Shown: positions 33,436 through 42,700 of the stretch, in pieces
Position numbering within the stretch: position 1 is the stretch's first letter
Layout of the letters: the number at the start of each line of letters is the position of its first letter
Assembly (NCBI GenBank): GCA_016706545.1
Contig: JADJJK010000011.1
Span: forward strand, 62,001-126,000
Origin: Myxococcales bacterium
Lineage (GTDB): Bacteria; Myxococcota_A; Polyangia; Haliangiales; Haliangiaceae
Direction: 5' to 3'
DNA length: 64,000 bases
Notes under the pieces: model-generated
Seen by the model: only the letters and a program-made list of their open reading frames with translations
Told to the model about the DNA's origin: nothing
Databases searched by the model: none
Made by a program: the position numbers and the translations under genes

Positions 33436-34884
33436 TCAGCGCGCCAGGCGGCCCGGCGGGTGACCGACCGCGAGCGTACACATGCCGCCGCGCTGCGCCA
33501 GGTTGACCACGTGGTGCTGCGAGGCGCGGCCAAGGCTGGCCAGGCCGTAGGCGGAGGCCGCGAAGCCAAAGACCACGTAGAACGGCTCCACGTGGACCGC
33601 GCCCGCGTCGTCGAGCACCGGGAAGTCCATCGCCGGCAAGGTGACCGCCTGTTGCACCACCCAGCGCTCCGGATCGGCGAGCGCCGCGTCCACAAGCTCT
33701 GCCCACCGCGCCGCCGAGGTGGCGGCGCCGATGGCCACGCCGGTGCCGCCGTAGCCGCGGTTGGGCTTCATCACCAGGTGCTCTCGCTCCGCGAGCACGT
33801 GCGGCAGCAGCTCCACCACGCTGCCATCGGCGAGCGTGGTCCTGCGCTCGGCGACCAGGCGAGTCCACGGCAGGTGTCGCTGGAAGATGCGGCGCTCGTC
33901 GGGGCCGAAGTGACGGCTGAACACCGGATCCGAGAGCACCTCCCAGCACGCCTTCTGATCCAGCTCCGCGCCGATGGAGGACACCATGCGGTTTTGCCGG
34001 AACAGGGCGCGCATCGGCTCGATGTCCACGCCCTCGGCCGCCACCTCCAGGAGATCCACCACGCCGTAGTCGCGGTACGCCAGATCGATCACCTGGCCGC
34101 GGAACAGCACCTCGTCGCCGTCCAGCGAGAGCTCCGACGGATCTGCGTGGCACACCGAGATCTGGAAGTGGTCGTGGAAGTAGCGCGCCAGCTCCCCTTG
34201 CTCATCCGGCCCGGCACCCTCGTACTTGGGCTCCACGAAGCAGATGGTGCGCGGCGGGCGGCCGATGGCCTGGCAGTGATCGACCAGCTCCTGCATGAGC
34301 AGGCCGCGGATATCCTGCGCGCGCTCGAGCTCCAGGCTGGGATCGCGCTGGTGCAAGACCGGCAGCACCACCCGCGAGATCAGCTGCTCCGCCGCGGGGA
34401 TCATGTGCAAGCCGCCCACCCCGGTGAGGTTGGGCTCGATGAACTGCAGCGAACGCTGCCACCCCGGCGAGGCGAAGTCGCACACGGCGTCATGCCGCGC
34501 GAACACCGGGTTGGCCTCGCGGTGCTGCGGCCCCCAGCACGCGCGTAGCCAGGCATCCTCCTCGGGCGGCAGCGCCAGCACGCGCGCGACCTCGGCGTCT
34601 CCAAGGTACAGCTCCGGCAGGCGCCGGAGCGCGTTGGACAGGAGCAAGGTCGCCGTGCGCACATACGAGAGCTGGTCCGGCAGCGCCGCGATGGGGGTGG
34701 CGAACACCCGCACCGTCTCCTCGACGTCATCGCGCAGGTACACAAGGTGCGCGGCCCGCGCCGCGTCCTCGATCTGGTGGAGCAGCTCCGCCAGGCGTGC
34801 GTCGCCCAGGCTCCACAGCGCCTTGCGGATCCGACCGGCCAGGCGCTGCCCGGCCAGCCCCGCCTCTTCCACCGGCGTCAGCAC
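33436..34884 (-). CDS. ATP-grasp-like protein of unknown function
   Basis: About 482 residues from a GTG at 34884; no ATG is available and upstream sequence in frame lies opposite the M32 gene. Residues 190-290 contain conserved-looking blocks (LQFIEPNLTGVGGLHMIPAAEQL, ICFVEPKYEGAG). The C-terminal part has VMKPNRGYGGTGVAIG, a Lys plus Gly-rich loop as in ATP-grasp enzymes, then WVVQQAVTLPAMDFPV with a plausible Mg/ATP contact region. The order resembles circularly permuted or glutathionylspermidine-synthase-like ATP-grasp proteins, which ligate a carboxylate to an amine. Substrate unknown. It diverges from the carboxypeptidase across 66 bp and is convergent with nothing downstream but the outer-membrane gene in tandem. 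Confidence 0.75.
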   Translation of the reverse strand: MLTPVEEAGLAGQRLAGRIRKALWSLGDARLAELLHQIEDAARAAHLVYLRDDVEETVRVFATPIAALPDQLSYVRTATLLLSNALRRLPELYLGDAEVARVLALPPEEDAWLRACWGPQHREANPVFARHDAVCDFASPGWQRSLQFIEPNLTGVGGLHMIPAAEQLISRVVLPVLHQRDPSLELERAQDIRGLLMQELVDHCQAIGRPPRTICFVEPKYEGAGPDEQGELARYFHDHFQISVCHADPSELSLDGDEVLFRGQVIDLAYRDYGVVDLLEVAAEGVDIEPMRALFRQNRMVSSIGAELDQKACWEVLSDPVFSRHFGPDERRIFQRHLPWTRLVAERRTTLADGSVVELLPHVLAEREHLVMKPNRGYGGTGVAIGAATSAARWAELVDAALADPERWVVQQAVTLPAMDFPVLDDAGAVHVEPFYVVFGFAASAYGLASLGRASQHHVVNLAQRGGMCTLAVGHPPGRLAR

Positions 34885-34950
34885 GCCACACGCAAGAGCC
34901 AGGTCCGCTCGATGCCAGCCACAGGCCAAGTGGTACCATGGCCAAACTTC

Positions 34951-36447
34951 ATGGCGCCAGACCAGGCCTATCGCGATCTCACCGCGCTGTGGCGCGAGCG
35001 CGCGCTGCTCGAGTCCTGCGCCACCCTGCTTGGCTGGGACGAAGAGACGTACCTGCCAGAGGCAGGCGTGGAGGTGCGGGCCGAGCAGCACGCGCTGCTG
35101 GCGCGGCTGGAGCATGAGCGCGCCACCGATCCGCGGGTCGCTGAGCTGCTGGCCGAGGCCGAGGCCGCGCTGGTCGCCGCGCCAGATCCGGTGGTGGAGC
35201 GGAACCTGCAGCTCATGCGCCGAGATCACGAGGCGGCGGTGTGCGTACCGGCCTCGCTGATCGAGGAGCTGGCGCGCACCACCACCCGCGCCCAGAGCGC
35301 GTGGGAGGTGGCGCGCGATGACGATGACCCGGCGCCGTACCTGCCGGTGCTGGCGCGCGTCGTCGAGCTGACCTGCGCCTGGGCGGACTGCGTGCGCGGC
35401 GAGCACAGCCGCTACGACGCTTGTCTCGACGAGTGGGAGCCTGATCTCACCGAGGCCGAGGTGGTGGCCACGCTGGCCGCGCTGCGCGCGCCGCTCGCTT
35501 CCCTGGTGGACCGGGTGCTCGGCGCCCCGCGGCTGCGGGCGCCGGCGCTGCCGTCGATCTCGGTGGCCGAGCAGCGCGAGATGAGCCAGGCCGCCGCGCG
35601 CTGGATCGGCTTTGACCTGCGCGGCGGGCGCATCGACCTGGCGGCGCACCCTTCCACCATGCGCATCGGGCCAGGCGACGTGCGGCTGACCACGCGCTTC
35701 GATCCCCACCGGCCGCTCCGCGGGCTGCTGTCCACGCTGCATGAGGTGGGGCACGGCATCTATGATCAGAACCTGCCGGCTGAGTACTTCGGCACGCCGG
35801 TGGGCGAGGCGACCTCGCTCGCGCTGCATGAGTCCCAGGCGCGGCTGGTGGAGAACGTGATCGGCAAGAGCCTCGGCTTCTGGCGCTTCGCGCAGCCAGG
35901 CCTGGCCCAGGTGGCGCCCGCGCTGGCCGCCTTCTCCCCGGACGACCTGGTCCACGCGCTCTGTCAGGTGGAGCGCACCACCAACCGCGTCCACGCCGAC
36001 GAGCTGACCTATGATCTGCACATCGCCGTGCGGGTGGATCTGGAGCGCGCGCTGTTGCGCGGCGACCTGCGCTGCGCCGACCTGCCCGGCGCCTGGCAAG
36101 AGGCCTACGCCCGGGTGCTGGTCCGCCCGGAGTCTGACGCTGACGGCCTCCTGCAAGATGGGCACTGGGCCGCCGGCATGTTCGGCTACTTTCCCACCTA
36201 CACGCTCGGCAACGTCATCGGCGCCCAGCTCGTGGCCGCCGCCACGCAAGCGCTGGGCGAGCTCGATGCCCAGTTCGCCGCGGGCGACTTCGCGCCGCTC
36301 CTGGGCTGGCTCGGCGACAGGGTCCATCGCCACGCCGGCCTCCTGCCAGCGCGCGCCATCCTCGAGCGGGCTGTCGGCGCTCCGCTCGCCCCCGCCGCGC
36401 TGCTGGCGCGGCTCACCGAGAAGTACAGCGCGCTGTACCGGCTCTGA
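34951..36447 (+). CDS. M32 family metallocarboxypeptidase (thermostable carboxypeptidase 1 type)
   Basis: 498 residues, the usual family size. Removes C-terminal amino acids from peptides using one catalytic metal. The metal site is HEVGHGIYDQN (HExxH with the catalytic Glu), with the third ligand Glu in SLALHESQARLVEN. The family blocks LRGLLSTLHEVGHG, TNRVHADELTYDLHI and HWAAGMFGYFPTYTLGN are all present. The ATG at 34951 is preferred (DQAYRDLTALWRER begins the family homology); 34915 is an in-frame alternative. It runs toward, and ends 38 bp before, the end of the biosynthetic operon, marking that operon's 3' boundary. Confidence 0.95.
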   Translation: MAPDQAYRDLTALWRERALLESCATLLGWDEETYLPEAGVEVRAEQHALLARLEHERATDPRVAELLAEAEAALVAAPDPVVERNLQLMRRDHEAAVCVPASLIEELARTTTRAQSAWEVARDDDDPAPYLPVLARVVELTCAWADCVRGEHSRYDACLDEWEPDLTEAEVVATLAALRAPLASLVDRVLGAPRLRAPALPSISVAEQREMSQAAARWIGFDLRGGRIDLAAHPSTMRIGPGDVRLTTRFDPHRPLRGLLSTLHEVGHGIYDQNLPAEYFGTPVGEATSLALHESQARLVENVIGKSLGFWRFAQPGLAQVAPALAAFSPDDLVHALCQVERTTNRVHADELTYDLHIAVRVDLERALLRGDLRCADLPGAWQEAYARVLVRPESDADGLLQDGHWAAGMFGYFPTYTLGNVIGAQLVAAATQALGELDAQFAAGDFAPLLGWLGDRVHRHAGLLPARAILERAVGAPLAPAALLARLTEKYSALYRL

Positions 36448-36485
36448 CGCGCCAAAGCCCGTCGCGTGACGTCGGGCTAGAGGTA

Positions 36486-37091
36486 CTAGCTCGTCTTCGA
36501 CGCGCCAGGCTTACGCAGCATGGTCCACACCGGCGGCGCACCGTCCACCAGGATCTCGCCGGTCTGCAACAGGCCAAAGCGGCGCCAGATATCGAGGTTC
36601 CTGGGCTCCGAGGTCTCTGCGTAGCAAGGGAGCCCCTCGCGATCCGCGCGCGACAGCACGTGGTTCATCAGCGCCGCCGCCACCCGCTTGCGCCGGTCCT
36701 CTTGATGCACGCCGAGAAACTGCAGGTAGAGGTGGGGCTCCTTGGGGTGCTGCTTGGCGGCCTGATCGAAGAACCCCAGCAAGCGCCGGACCTGGCGCCA
36801 GCCGGTGAAGCTCACCACCGAGCTCGCGCTCCGCAGTTGCTGGATGAACGTCGCGTGCAGCTTGCTCGACGGGAGCCAGATGAAGGCCGACCGGCCCTCT
36901 TCGGTGGTGAGCACCTCGCCGTCGGCGAAGGACCTCATCCGCAACCACATCTGGAAGAAGGTTCGAAACGCCTGCCCGCGCCTGGCGTCGCTGCGGACCA
37001 TCCAGTTGCAGATCGGATCGGCGGCGAAGGACTCCACCAGCACATCGATGAGCTGCGGCTCCTGCTCGGGCCTCGCGTGGACGACGGTCAC
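36486..37091 (-). CDS. GNAT-family acyltransferase, last gene of PKS operon
   Basis: 201 residues starting at GTG 37091, which overlaps the upstream hydroxylase stop (GTGA). GNAT fold: N-terminal HARPEQEPQLIDVLVESFAADP, central strand HLYLQFLGVHQEDRRKRVAAALMNHVL and the C-terminal beta-bulge region NLDIWRRFGLLQTGEILVDG. The pyrophosphate loop normally reads (Q/R)xxGx(G/A); here it is RRKRVA, with Arg in place of the Gly, which may weaken or alter CoA binding. In the operon it could acetylate the primary amine left by the oxoamine synthase, either as a tailoring step or as self-protection. This role is inferred from position only. Confidence 0.85.
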   Translation of the reverse strand: MTVVHARPEQEPQLIDVLVESFAADPICNWMVRSDARRGQAFRTFFQMWLRMRSFADGEVLTTEEGRSAFIWLPSSKLHATFIQQLRSASSVVSFTGWRQVRRLLGFFDQAAKQHPKEPHLYLQFLGVHQEDRRKRVAAALMNHVLSRADREGLPCYAETSEPRNLDIWRRFGLLQTGEILVDGAPPVWTMLRKPGASKTS

Positions 37092-37858
37092 AGGCCCACC
37101 ACCATGCGCACGGTCGACGCGCCCGAGGTGCCCTCTTCGCCGACGCCAAAGGTCAGCGACTCGGCGGCGACGCGGTCAGGGTCGACGTAGGTGCCGGCCA
37201 AGCGGTCCCACAGCGTGAAGATCGAGGCGAGGTTCTTCTTGTACAAAGCGGGATCCTTGGCGTGGTGAACGTGGTGATAGCGCGGCGTGGTAACGACCCA
37301 CTCCAGCAAGGCCTGCCAGCGCGCCGGCAGCCTGACGTTGGTGTGCATGAAGTGATTCCAGAACACCATGGCCACGATGTTGACCGCGACCACGCCCAGG
37401 CTCGGCTGGAGCGTCCACATCCACGCCGCCGTCGGGGCGGCGAAGAGGACGACATGAACGGGCGTGGCCCGGTTGCCAGAGAGCCAGTAGATGGTCCTTG
37501 GCGAGTGATGGAAGTGATGAAAGCGCCAAGGCCACGGCCGGTGCATCCAGAAGTGCGCGAGGAAGCGCGACAGATCGGTCAGGACCAGGAACAGCGCGCC
37601 GCGCGCGACCGGATGTGCCAGCGGCCCGGGGAGCTTCGGTGGCGCGAAGCTCGCCAACACGGCGAGCGTTCCGGCCGCGGCGGCGCCGCTGACCAACGCC
37701 GCGATGACCACGCCAGCGAGGTCCAGCGCCAGCCCGTCGCGGAACTGACGCACCGGGCGCTGCGGCCACCTCGCCTCGGACACCGCGAAGGCGAGGCTCA
37801 GGGCCACGAAGGCAAGAGGTGCCAACCAGCGCTCAAGCTCGGTGATGGCGGGATCCAT
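37088..37858 (-). CDS. fatty-acid-hydroxylase/sterol-desaturase family membrane oxygenase 3
   Basis: 256 residues with four to five hydrophobic helices. The di-iron His boxes are complete: HFWMH (102-106), HHFHHSP (114-118) and, near the C-terminus, HHVHHAKD, plus an isolated His in FWNHFMHTN. Enzymes of this superfamily use O2 and two electrons to hydroxylate or desaturate unactivated carbons of lipid chains; sphinganine C4-hydroxylase is a member. It starts two bases after the stop of the preceding oxygenase and overlaps the GNAT gene by four, so co-translation is expected. Which position it oxidises is unknown. Confidence 0.92.
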   Translation of the reverse strand: MDPAITELERWLAPLAFVALSLAFAVSEARWPQRPVRQFRDGLALDLAGVVIAALVSGAAAAGTLAVLASFAPPKLPGPLAHPVARGALFLVLTDLSRFLAHFWMHRPWPWRFHHFHHSPRTIYWLSGNRATPVHVVLFAAPTAAWMWTLQPSLGVVAVNIVAMVFWNHFMHTNVRLPARWQALLEWVVTTPRYHHVHHAKDPALYKKNLASIFTLWDRLAGTYVDPDRVAAESLTFGVGEEGTSGASTVRMVVGL

Positions 37859-37860
37859 GG

Positions 37861-38634
37861 CTACACCCCCACCAGGCCGCGCAGGCCCAGCGCCCGATGG
37901 CGGTCTTCTTGCAGCCCCAGCGCGATCTCGCCCTGGATGACGTCAGGATCTTGGTACGTCCCAAACAGCCGATCCCACACCACCAGCAAGCTCGCGAAGT
38001 TGCGCCGGTGGTGGTCCTCGCGGGCGTGGTGCAGGCGATGCACCGCTGGCATGACGAGGACACGCCCGAGCGGCCCCAGGCGCAGGCGCAGGTTCGCGTG
38101 CGTGACGAACTGCGCGACGTTGATCGCGCCGACGACGACGGCGCCCTCGAGCGCGCTGGTGGAGAACACGAAGAACGGCACGATGACCTGCGGGGCCGTG
38201 AACATCGCGACGTGGGTGAGGCTGGTCCGCAGCCCGGCCAGCCAGTACATGTGCTCCGGCGAGTGATGCAGCATGTGCGTTCGCCACAGCGGCGCGGTGT
38301 GCATGGCGCGATGCACCCAGTACAGACAGAAGTCCACCACGACGATCGCGACCCCCACCTTGAGGACGGACGGCAAGCTCGCCAGGGCGCTCAGCACGCC
38401 CAGCCCCGAAGCCGGCGCGGTGGGATCCGGCGCCAGCGGGCCAAGCGTGGTCTTGCAGGCCCAGCGGGTGAGGCTGACGCCGAGAAGCGCGACCGCGGCG
38501 GCCAGGAGGTCCATGGGGAGCTGCTCGCGACGCTTGACCTGGCGGGCCGGCGCGACCGCCTCCAGCACGCCAAAGAGCACGACCAAGGACACGAAGGTAA
38601 CTAGCTCGTAGTCTTCCGAACGTTCGAACGTCAT
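37861..38634 (-). CDS. fatty-acid-hydroxylase/sterol-desaturase family membrane oxygenase 2
   Basis: 257 residues. The His boxes are VHRAMH (H108-H112), HMLHHSPEH (H120, H123, H124), THANLR (H179) and VHRLHHARED (H199, H202, H203), so the di-iron site is complete. Four hydrophobic helices are visible (13-30, 42-58, 90-106, 145-172). The ATG at 38634 is chosen over 38640 because it overlaps the upstream stop as ATGA and has GGAGG at six-base spacing. It resembles oxygenase 3 more than oxygenase 1 in length and box spacing, suggesting a duplication within the operon. Confidence 0.93.
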   Translation of the reverse strand: MTFERSEDYELVTFVSLVVLFGVLEAVAPARQVKRREQLPMDLLAAAVALLGVSLTRWACKTTLGPLAPDPTAPASGLGVLSALASLPSVLKVGVAIVVVDFCLYWVHRAMHTAPLWRTHMLHHSPEHMYWLAGLRTSLTHVAMFTAPQVIVPFFVFSTSALEGAVVVGAINVAQFVTHANLRLRLGPLGRVLVMPAVHRLHHAREDHHRRNFASLLVVWDRLFGTYQDPDVIQGEIALGLQEDRHRALGLRGLVGV

Positions 38635-39743
38635 AGCCATCCTCCGATCAGCAGAGCGGTCCCCAAGGTGAGGACGAGCGCGGCGCGGCGGATGAGCTCC
38701 GCCGGCTTGAACCAGGGCCTGCCATCGAGCAGCCCGCCCATCACCATCAGGGTCGCGACGACCAGGCCAACACCTGAGACCTTGGCCAGCCAACCTAGCT
38801 GCGCCTTCCACATTACCAGCGCCACGGTGCCGGCCAGCGCTTCCATCAGGAGCCACGTGGCATACGAGCGCTGCCTCAGGCCGGGCGTGGGCGCGGCTGC
38901 GGGCGCGGGCGCGGCGGGGAGCCCCGGAGGACTCCACTCCGGGGGCCGCAGGTACGCGAGCACCTTGTCGACCAGGCCGTCGCAGGCGCGGCGCTTGCGC
39001 GCCAGCAACGCGAGATGCTCGAAGTTCGCCCACGCCGGGTTCCAGCTCCGAAATGGCTCGACGGTGCCAAACGATGGCTCGCGATGTTCCTGGCGGAACG
39101 TCCCGAACAGGCGATCCCAGATGATGAACACGCCGCCGTAGTTGCAGTCCAGGTAGTCCGCGTCGCGGCCGTGATGGACGCGGTGGTGGGAGGGCGTGTT
39201 GAGCACCCACTCGAGCGGCCCGAGCGTGCGGATCGCCCGGGTGTGCAAGAAGAACTGATAGACCAGGTTCAGGCCGGCCGCGCCGAGGAACACCGTGACC
39301 GGCACCCCCACCACCGCCAGCGGCAAGTAGTAGACCCAGTTGATGAGCACGGAGAACCACGGCTGCCGCAGCGCCAGGCCGAGGTTGTAGTCCTCGCCCT
39401 GATGGTGGACGGCGTGCGCGGCCCAGAACAGGCCGACGCGATGGCTCAGGCGGTGCTGCCAGTAGAAGCCGAGATCGACGCCGAGGAACGCCAAAAGCCA
39501 GGTGGTCACCGCGGTCTCCGACAACGAGCGCGGCGCGTGCGCCGCCAGCGCGGCGTACGGCACGACGTAGAGCAGGCCGAGCAAGACGTCGGTGGCGAGC
39601 TGACCGAGGCCCGCGCCCACGTTGACCAGCAGGTCCTCCCAGCTCCGAGCCAGGCCGTCGCGCGGGCGGCGAGACAGCCACAGCTCACCGCCGATGAACA
39701 AGGCGTACAGCGGGATCGCGAGGACGGCAGGATCAAGCTTCAC
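38631..39743 (-). CDS. fatty-acid-hydroxylase family membrane oxygenase 1 with extra C-terminal helices
   Basis: 370 residues from a GTG at 39743 with GGAGG six bases upstream; it overlaps the PKS-C stop by 11 bp. The His boxes are QHRLSH (H97-H101), HAVHHQGED (H110, H113, H114), FFLHTR (H167) and HHRVHHGRD (H186, H187, H190, H191). HHQGEDYN and the box spacing resemble the alkylglycerol-monooxygenase (TMEM195-like) branch. Unlike oxygenases 2 and 3 it carries a C-terminal extension with a Pro/Ala linker and two or three more membrane helices (about 300-370). Probably hydroxylates the polyketide-derived chain at the membrane. The regiochemistry is unknown. Confidence 0.93.
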   Translation of the reverse strand: MKLDPAVLAIPLYALFIGGELWLSRRPRDGLARSWEDLLVNVGAGLGQLATDVLLGLLYVVPYAALAAHAPRSLSETAVTTWLLAFLGVDLGFYWQHRLSHRVGLFWAAHAVHHQGEDYNLGLALRQPWFSVLINWVYYLPLAVVGVPVTVFLGAAGLNLVYQFFLHTRAIRTLGPLEWVLNTPSHHRVHHGRDADYLDCNYGGVFIIWDRLFGTFRQEHREPSFGTVEPFRSWNPAWANFEHLALLARKRRACDGLVDKVLAYLRPPEWSPPGLPAAPAPAAAPTPGLRQRSYATWLLMEALAGTVALVMWKAQLGWLAKVSGVGLVVATLMVMGGLLDGRPWFKPAELIRRAALVLTLGTALLIGGWL

Positions 39744-42700
39744 GGGATGCCTCCACAGGCCGCAGGAGCTCTGGAAACAGGGTCTTGCCGGCCTGGGCCA
39801 GGATGTCCAGCGCACGGTCCACGTCTTCGTCGGTGTGGCTGGCCATCACGTTGAGCCGCAGGCGCGCCGTCCCCACCGGCACGGCGGGCGGCATCACCGG
39901 CATGGCGAACAGATCTCGCTCCTGGCAATAGTGCGTGAGCGCCACCGCGTTGCGCTCGCTGCCGACGATGACCGGCACCACCGCGGAGGTCGTGAGCCCG
40001 GTGTCGTAGCCGATGCGCCGCAGACCGTCGAGCAGTCGCGCCACGTTGCGCCACAGGCGCTGCCGCCGCGCCGCGCCCTCCTGCTCGAGGACATCGAACG
40101 CGGCCAGCGCCGCCGCGGCGACCGGCGGCGGCATCGACGCGCTAAACAGGTAGCTGCGAGTCCGAAAGCGCAGGTACTCCACCAGCCTGTGCGAGCCCGC
40201 GACATAGCCGCCGCACGCTGGGATCACCTTGCTCAAGGTGCCCATCGCCAGATCGATCACCCCGGGCATCGCGAAGTGATCTTCGATGCCGCGGCCGCGC
40301 TCGCCCAGCGCGCCCAGGCTGTGCGCCTCGTCGACCATCAGGAGCGCGTGATGGCGCCTGACCAGCTCGACGATCCGGGGCAGATCCACGAGATCGCCGT
40401 CGAGGCTAAACAGCGCGTCCACCACCACCAGGCGCAGCACGTCGGGCGGAGCTTCGAGCAGGAGTCGCTCCAGGGCGGCGAGGTCATTGTGCGGGTAGAC
40501 GCGGAAGGTCGCGCCGGAGGCGCGGCAGCCATCCACGATGCTGGCGTGGTTCCACTGATCGCCTATCACCCAGTCGCCGGGCTGCAAGAGCGCGGTGAGC
40601 ACGCCCTGGTTGGTCATGAAGCCGGAGCTGAACACCAGCGCGTCTTCTCTGCCCAGGAACTCCGCGATGCGGCGCTCCAGCCGCTTGTGCAGATCGAGGG
40701 TGCCGCCGTTGAGGCGAACCCCGTGCGTGCCGGTGCCGTAGTGCGTGACGGCGGCGATCGAGGCGGCCGCGATGGCTGGGTGGCCCAAGAGGCCCAGGTA
40801 GCTGTAGGTCGCGAACATCAGCTTGCGCCGACCCTCTTGGGTGTGGACCCACTGCGAGTCCAGCGCGACGATGGGCTCCTCGAAGTGGTACACGCCGGCG
40901 GCGCGGGCCTGCTCGAGCAGGGAGTGCAGCGGCGCCGCGCGATCCTCCAGCACGTCGTGCGCGCTGCGGCGCGCCGTGGCGGCGGTGGCCACCGTCGCCG
41001 TCGCGTCATGCGCGGCAGGCGCGCCTGGCGCGCCGGGCGCCGGCGTCGCAGACGTCCCAGACGTCGCCGGCATCGCGGTCGGCGCTGGCGACGTCGGCGT
41101 CGCGTCGTCGGCGGGCGCGACCTGCGCCCGCAGCACCTCGACCAGACCGCGCAGCGTCGGCTGACTCGACAGGAACGACAGCGGGATCTTGCAGCTCAGC
41201 GCGCGCTCGATCGTGTTGCGGAGCTCGACCGCCATCAGCGAATCGAGCCCCAGCTCCCACAGCGGCTGATCGAGCTCCGTCAGCCGGTCCCTGGCGATGC
41301 CCAGCACGCGGGCCACGTGAACGCGGGCGAGCTCTTCGAGATCTCCCGCGGTCCGCGGCGCTGCCGGCGAGCTCCCAGGGGAGACCGCCGGCGTCGTCGC
41401 CCGGGCAAGCTCTTGCTCGAGGAGCTCTGCGGCCAGCGCGGGGAACATGCGGAGCTCGTCCGCGGCCAGCGCGCGCAGCGGCACCACCAGGCGCTGCTCC
41501 GCGTCGTCGGAGAGCGCGGCCTCCAGCGCGCGCATGCCCTCGCCCTCTCCCAGGGTGCGAATGCCCAGCGCGCGGTAGCGATGCGCCTGGCGCGCCGCCA
41601 CCGCGGTGGCCATGCCGATCCGCCACGGCCCCCAGTGCAACACGGTGGCCGGCAAGCCCCTGGCACGGCGGTGGTCCACGAGCCCGTCGAAGAAGGCGTT
41701 GCCCGCGGCGTACCCTGCCTGGCCGGGCGCCCCGAGCAGCCCAGACAACGAGCCATAGAGGCAGAACCAATCGAGCGGATCGCTCAAGGTCTCCAGGTGC
41801 AGGTTCCAGGCGCCATCGCACTTGGGGCGAAGGACCCGCGCCACGCGCGCGGGATCGAGGTTCTCGATCACCCCGTCATCGACGACGCCCGCGGCGTGGA
41901 TGACGCCGCGGATGGGCCCGAGCTGGGCGCGCACCCTGGCCAGCGCGCTCGCGAGCTCCGCGCGCGCTGCGACATCGACGTTGACCACCTGCACGGTGGC
42001 GCCACTTGCGGTCAGCGCGGCGAGGCGCGCCGAGGCCGCGGCGTCGGGCAGGCTCCGCCCCAGCACCGCGAGGTGCCGCGCGCCGCTGCGGACCAGCCAC
42101 TCGGCGGTGAGCAGGCCCAGCGCGCCGAGCCCGCCGGTGATGAGATAGCTCCCGTCGCCGCGGGTGACGTTCGAGGAGCCCGTCGCCGCGGCCCCCTCGA
42201 CGACCAGGCGACCGCTGTGCCTAGCCTTGGCCATGAAGCGCAGGCAAGCCTGGGCCTGGTTGTGCGCGAAGGTCCGCACCGGCATCACGCGGAAGCGTCC
42301 GGTGGCGGCCTCCGCCAGCGCCTGGTCCACCAGCGCGCGCAGGTGGGCCGGCTCGCGGCGGCCCAGATCGATGATGTCGAACGCCTGATAGCTCACGGCT
42401 CGGCCGGATTGACGGAGCTGCTCCTCCGTGAGCAGCTCGCGCTTGCCGAGCTCGAGGAACCGTCCACCGGGGACCAGCACGCGCAGGCTCTCCGCCAGGC
42501 CGGCGCCGGTGAGCGAGTTGAGCACCACGTCCACGCCGCGGCCCTCGGTGAGGCGCAGGATCTCTTCGCCAAACTCGGTGCTCCGCGAGTCCATCACGAC
42601 CTGCACGCCGCGAGCGCGCAGCAGCGCGCGCTTGCGCGGCGAGCCGGCGGTGGCGATCACCCGCGCCCCCAGGCGCTGCGCCAGCTCCACCGCCGCGAGC

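Noticed and set aside
34885..36333. N-terminal extension of the ATP-grasp-like gene to 36333
   Set aside because: That part is antisense to the M32 carboxypeptidase, whose HEVGHG motif and full domain are certain.
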